DNA of 64,000 nucleotides from Streptomyces diacarni. Lineage in GTDB: Bacteria > Actinomycetota > Actinomycetes > Streptomycetales > Streptomycetaceae. The position numbers were made by a program, and so were the translations under genes. A model generated the notes under the pieces. It was not told where the DNA came from. It was given only the letters and a program-made list of their open reading frames with translations, and made no database searches. Shown here piece after piece: positions 61,904-64,000 of this stretch. The DNA lies in contig NZ_QOIN01000073.1 in the NCBI RefSeq assembly GCF_003323715.1, positions 62,001 through 126,000 of the forward strand, in the 5' to 3' direction. Every line of letters begins with the position of its first letter. Positions within the stretch are counted from its first letter, which is position 1.

Positions 61904-62464
61904 ATGCGGCGACTGACCCGACGTGCCCGCAAAGGCACCCTCGCGCTCCACGTCTGCGCCTCGGCCGGCTGGCTGGGCACGACGCTGTGCCTGCTGGCTC
62001 TCGGCCTCACCGCGGCGCTCACCGGCTCCGCGACGGTGGCGGAGGCCTCGTACCGCTCCATGAAGGTGTACGGCGACTGGCTCGTCGGCCCACTCGCCCT
62101 GCTCACCCTGGGCACCGGTCTCCTCCTCTCCCTGGGCACCCCGTGGGGGCTGGCGCGGCACTGGTGGGTGTGGGTCAAGTTCTGGCTCACCGCCGCCGCC
62201 GCGCTGGCGAGCGTGCTGGCCTTCCGCGTACGGATCGACAGCACGGTGGCCGACGTGGTGGCGGGCCGGCCCGTCCTGCCGTTCGAGCTGGTGATCCCGC
62301 CCGCCCTCTCCCTGAGCGCGTACGTCTTCATGACGGTGATCTCCGTCCTCAAGCCGTGGGGGCTGACGGCGCGGGGGCGGCGCCACCGGGCCGCCGCCCC
62401 CGCGCGGCGCGTGGCCCGCTCAGCCCCGGCGGGTACCGGCGGAGTGGCGCGCCGGGACAGCTGA
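61904..62464 (+). CDS. Small four-helix membrane protein (DUF2269-like)
   Basis: The 186-aa protein has four membrane helices (GTLALHVCASAGWLGTTLCL; LVGPLALLTLGTGLLLSL; HWWVWVKFWLTAAAALASVL; LPFELVIPPALSLSAYVFM) and an Arg/Ala-rich tail. The pattern resembles DUF2269 proteins, but the match is by eye only. Membrane located; function unknown. Downstream to 62750 lies a 286-bp gap with degenerate GAGGTCC-type repeats and no gene. Confidence 0.75.
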   Translation: MRRLTRRARKGTLALHVCASAGWLGTTLCLLALGLTAALTGSATVAEASYRSMKVYGDWLVGPLALLTLGTGLLLSLGTPWGLARHWWVWVKFWLTAAAALASVLAFRVRIDSTVADVVAGRPVLPFELVIPPALSLSAYVFMTVISVLKPWGLTARGRRHRAAAPARRVARSAPAGTGGVARRDS

Positions 62465-62750
62465 CCCCCGAAGTCCGCTCCGGGACACGCCCCGAGGTCC
62501 GTTCCACGGCACGCCCCGAGGTCCACTCCGGGGCGCCGGACCAGGCGCGGGGCGTCTGCACGGACGTCGGCGAGGAGGGGTGCGCCCTCCTCGAAGCCGC
62601 CCGCCCCGCCCACGACGCGGCGCTCGAGGAAACCCTCGGATCCGCCGCCGAGCGGCCCGAACTCGTCCCCTGGTCGCCGCCGTCCGCGAGTTCGCTCCGG
62701 CACCGGCGTAACCGGTCGGCCGGCGCCGCCCGGGGCGTAAAGTGCGGAGG

Positions 62751-63263
62751 ATGACCACCGCATCCACCGGCTCGGCCGCGCCCGCCGAGTCACCCACCGA
62801 GTCGCCCGACGCGGGGTTCACCGTGCGCAGGGCCACCGCCGAGGACCTCCCCGCGATCGTCGCCATGCTCGCCGACGACCCGCTCGGGGCCGCCCGCGAG
62901 ACGCCTGCCGACATGGCGCCCTACCGCGCCGCGTTCAGCCGCATCGACCCCGATCCGCAGCAGCACCTGGTCGTCGCCGAACGCGACGGCAAGCCGGTCG
63001 GCACGCTGCACCTGACCGTCATCCCCGGCCTGTCGCGCCGCGGGGCCGCCCGCGCGCTGATCGAGGCCGTACGCATCCATGCCGACGCCCGGGGCGAGGG
63101 ACTCGGCACCTGGCTCATCGAGTGGGCGATCGCCGAGGCACGCCGGCAGGACTGCGTGCTGGTGCAGCTCACCTCCGACGCCACCCGCGTCGACGCGCAC
63201 CGCTTCTACGAACGGCTCGGCTTCGAGGCCTCACACCTCGGCTTCAAGATGCCGCTGGCCTGA
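62751..63263 (+). CDS. GNAT family N-acetyltransferase
   Basis: The 170-aa enzyme has the GNAT fold: FTVRRATAEDLPAIVAMLADD at the start, LVVAERDGKPVGTLHLTVIP (beta4), the acetyl-CoA loop ARGEGLGTWLIEWAI (motif A, about residues 113-128) and DAHRFYERLGFE at the end. The acceptor is unknown; the pattern fits ribosomal-protein or small-molecule acetyltransferases. ATG at 62751; no strong ribosome-binding site is seen (GGAGGATG overlaps). Confidence 0.92.
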   Translation: MTTASTGSAAPAESPTESPDAGFTVRRATAEDLPAIVAMLADDPLGAARETPADMAPYRAAFSRIDPDPQQHLVVAERDGKPVGTLHLTVIPGLSRRGAARALIEAVRIHADARGEGLGTWLIEWAIAEARRQDCVLVQLTSDATRVDAHRFYERLGFEASHLGFKMPLA

Positions 63264-63291
63264 GTCCTCCCGTTCGCACCGGCCGCCCGAG

Positions 63292-63402
63292 GGCGCCCTC
63301 CGTCCCGCCGTCGCCGCCGCGTTCCCCCTGAAGGACGCGACCGAGGCCCACGCGCTCATCGAGAGCCGCCGCAACCTCGGCAAGGTCCCGCTGATCCCGT
63401 GA
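63292..63402 (+). pseudogene. Relic of the C-terminus of an MDR-family quinone oxidoreductase
   Basis: A 36-residue end (LRPAVAAAFPLKDATEAHAL, then IESRRNLGKVPLIP, stop at 63400-63402) matches the typical last segment of zinc-type quinone oxidoreductases, where a FPL-x-EA-HRLLE-GKV end is usual. The rest of such a gene (about 290 residues) is absent; the GNAT gene occupies the upstream side. There is no start for it. It is therefore a remnant of a deletion or insertion. Confidence 0.65.
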
Positions 63403-63556
63403 GCGGCCGGCGGGCGCGCCACTCGGCGAGGCACCGGCACGGCGCCTCGGGCCTACCCCACCGGGACCACCCACCGGGAACGGACCCACCCGGACGGAGC
63501 CGGCCAGTGGGCCAGCCGGCCCGCTCGCCCGCCGGGCGAGCGCGGCCGCTCCGCCG

Positions 63557-64000
63557 TCACCTGCCGAGCCGGGCCCGCACACGACCGCGCAACAGCGTGT
63601 ACTCCGCCGCCCGGCGCAGCGGGCGACCCACCGGGCGGGGCACGGTGACGCCCTCCGTGACGACCTGACCGGCACGGAACTGATCCCGCGTGAGGTCTAT
63701 CTCACGGCCGCCCGGCAGCCGGTTCCACCAGTGGAAACCCTGCTGCTCGCCGTTGACCGCGTACACCTCCCCGCACATCAGCTCGCCGCCCAGCAGATCG
63801 TGCACCACCAGGGCGGTGACATCGCACTGGCCCCAGGAGGGGTTGGCCGGGCTCCAGCCGGCACGGGCCAGGTCGTCCGGCGAGCACGTGTCCGCGCCCC
63901 AGGACTGACGCAGGGCCCACTCGAGCCGGCCCAGCCCGCCGTCTATCCGCCCCAACTCCCCCGCACCCACGCCCACACCGGCAACCTCGACCGCATCCAC
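63557..64000 (-). CDS. YunG-like protein (partial, right end of window)
   Basis: The 147 residues visible contain the YunG pattern: ALRQSWGADTCSPDDLARAG, the WGQCDVTALVVHDLLGGEL segment with a Cys, and HWWNRLPGGREIDLTRDQF. It runs to the window edge with a GTG at 64000, so it may be complete or may extend further. YunG proteins are conserved, of unknown function, and are papain-like in the arrangement of Cys and His. A GTG or ATG further in could be the true start. The 154-bp gap to 63402 shows nothing. Confidence 0.75.
   Translation of the reverse strand: MDAVEVAGVGVGAGELGRIDGGLGRLEWALRQSWGADTCSPDDLARAGWSPANPSWGQCDVTALVVHDLLGGELMCGEVYAVNGEQQGFHWWNRLPGGREIDLTRDQFRAGQVVTEGVTVPRPVGRPLRRAAEYTLLRGRVRARLGR

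Overview
The window is a stretch of actinobacterial chromosome, almost certainly from Streptomyces or a close relative. It is very GC rich, uses GTG starts often, and carries gene families typical of that genus: XRE/DUF397 pairs, DUF5326, DUF2180, DUF4232 lipoproteins, PspAB-HtpX, a fused CydDC, a Rex-type operator and a polytopic Ser/Thr kinase. No rRNA, tRNA, CRISPR array, transposase, integrase or biosynthetic megasynthase was recognised. It reads as a largely housekeeping and regulatory region with a few accessory patches.

Layout. 1-7942: end of an MFS exporter, a WYL regulator, a mycothiol-enzyme-like protein, a flavin oxidase, an antirepressor-like coiled-coil protein behind an attenuator-like leader, a secreted chorismate mutase, and a GntR regulator followed by an MFS transporter. 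8067-11679: a four-gene ABC-2 exporter operon (two ATPases, two permeases). 11963-15877: a metal-ligand-poor M24 homologue translationally coupled to an EphD-like hydrolase/SDR fusion, then a MerR regulator. 15921-19329: IclR and ACS-family MFS genes divergent from a 2-hydroxyacid dehydrogenase, with a palindromic operator between. 19421-27581: LLM monooxygenase, Fur repressor, leaderless DUF2180 gene, amidohydrolase, kinase, CPBP protease, and a hydrolase/ArsR-like pair sharing tandem operators. 27767-29627: an accessory XRE/DUF397 locus in which both DUF397 proteins carry a doubled N-terminal motif.

29673-35189: ArsC-like reductase, isochorismatase-fold enzyme, two lipoproteins, PspAB-HtpX and a HAD phosphatase. 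35192-41486: the cydA-cydB-cydDC cytochrome bd operon behind a near-consensus Rex site, so respiration through bd oxidase and its assembly transporter should respond to NADH/NAD+. 41671-53114: HisC-like aminotransferase, LacI regulator, metallophosphoesterase and membrane protein, cystathionine lyase, a fructosamine-kinase/LMW-phosphatase/holin-like operon, cupin, DUF5326, and a YibE/F transporter with a His-rich N-terminus.

53196-57129: thiC under a TPP riboswitch, followed by a strong terminator, a perfect ten-copy heptamer array, a BRO-N antirepressor-like gene and a divergent Nudix gene. The last two, with a less GC-rich and palindrome-rich promoter region, look like an accessory insertion. 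57173-64000: a PNPOx-like protein with a very long disordered tail, a flavohaemoglobin-like protein with a long disordered head, a HAD hydrolase, a small membrane protein, a GNAT acetyltransferase, a relic of a quinone-oxidoreductase C-terminus and a partial YunG-like gene.

A recurring trait is short GC-rich tandem repeats. In genes they have unit lengths divisible by three and expand disordered segments. Units of 7 and 14 bp occur only between genes.
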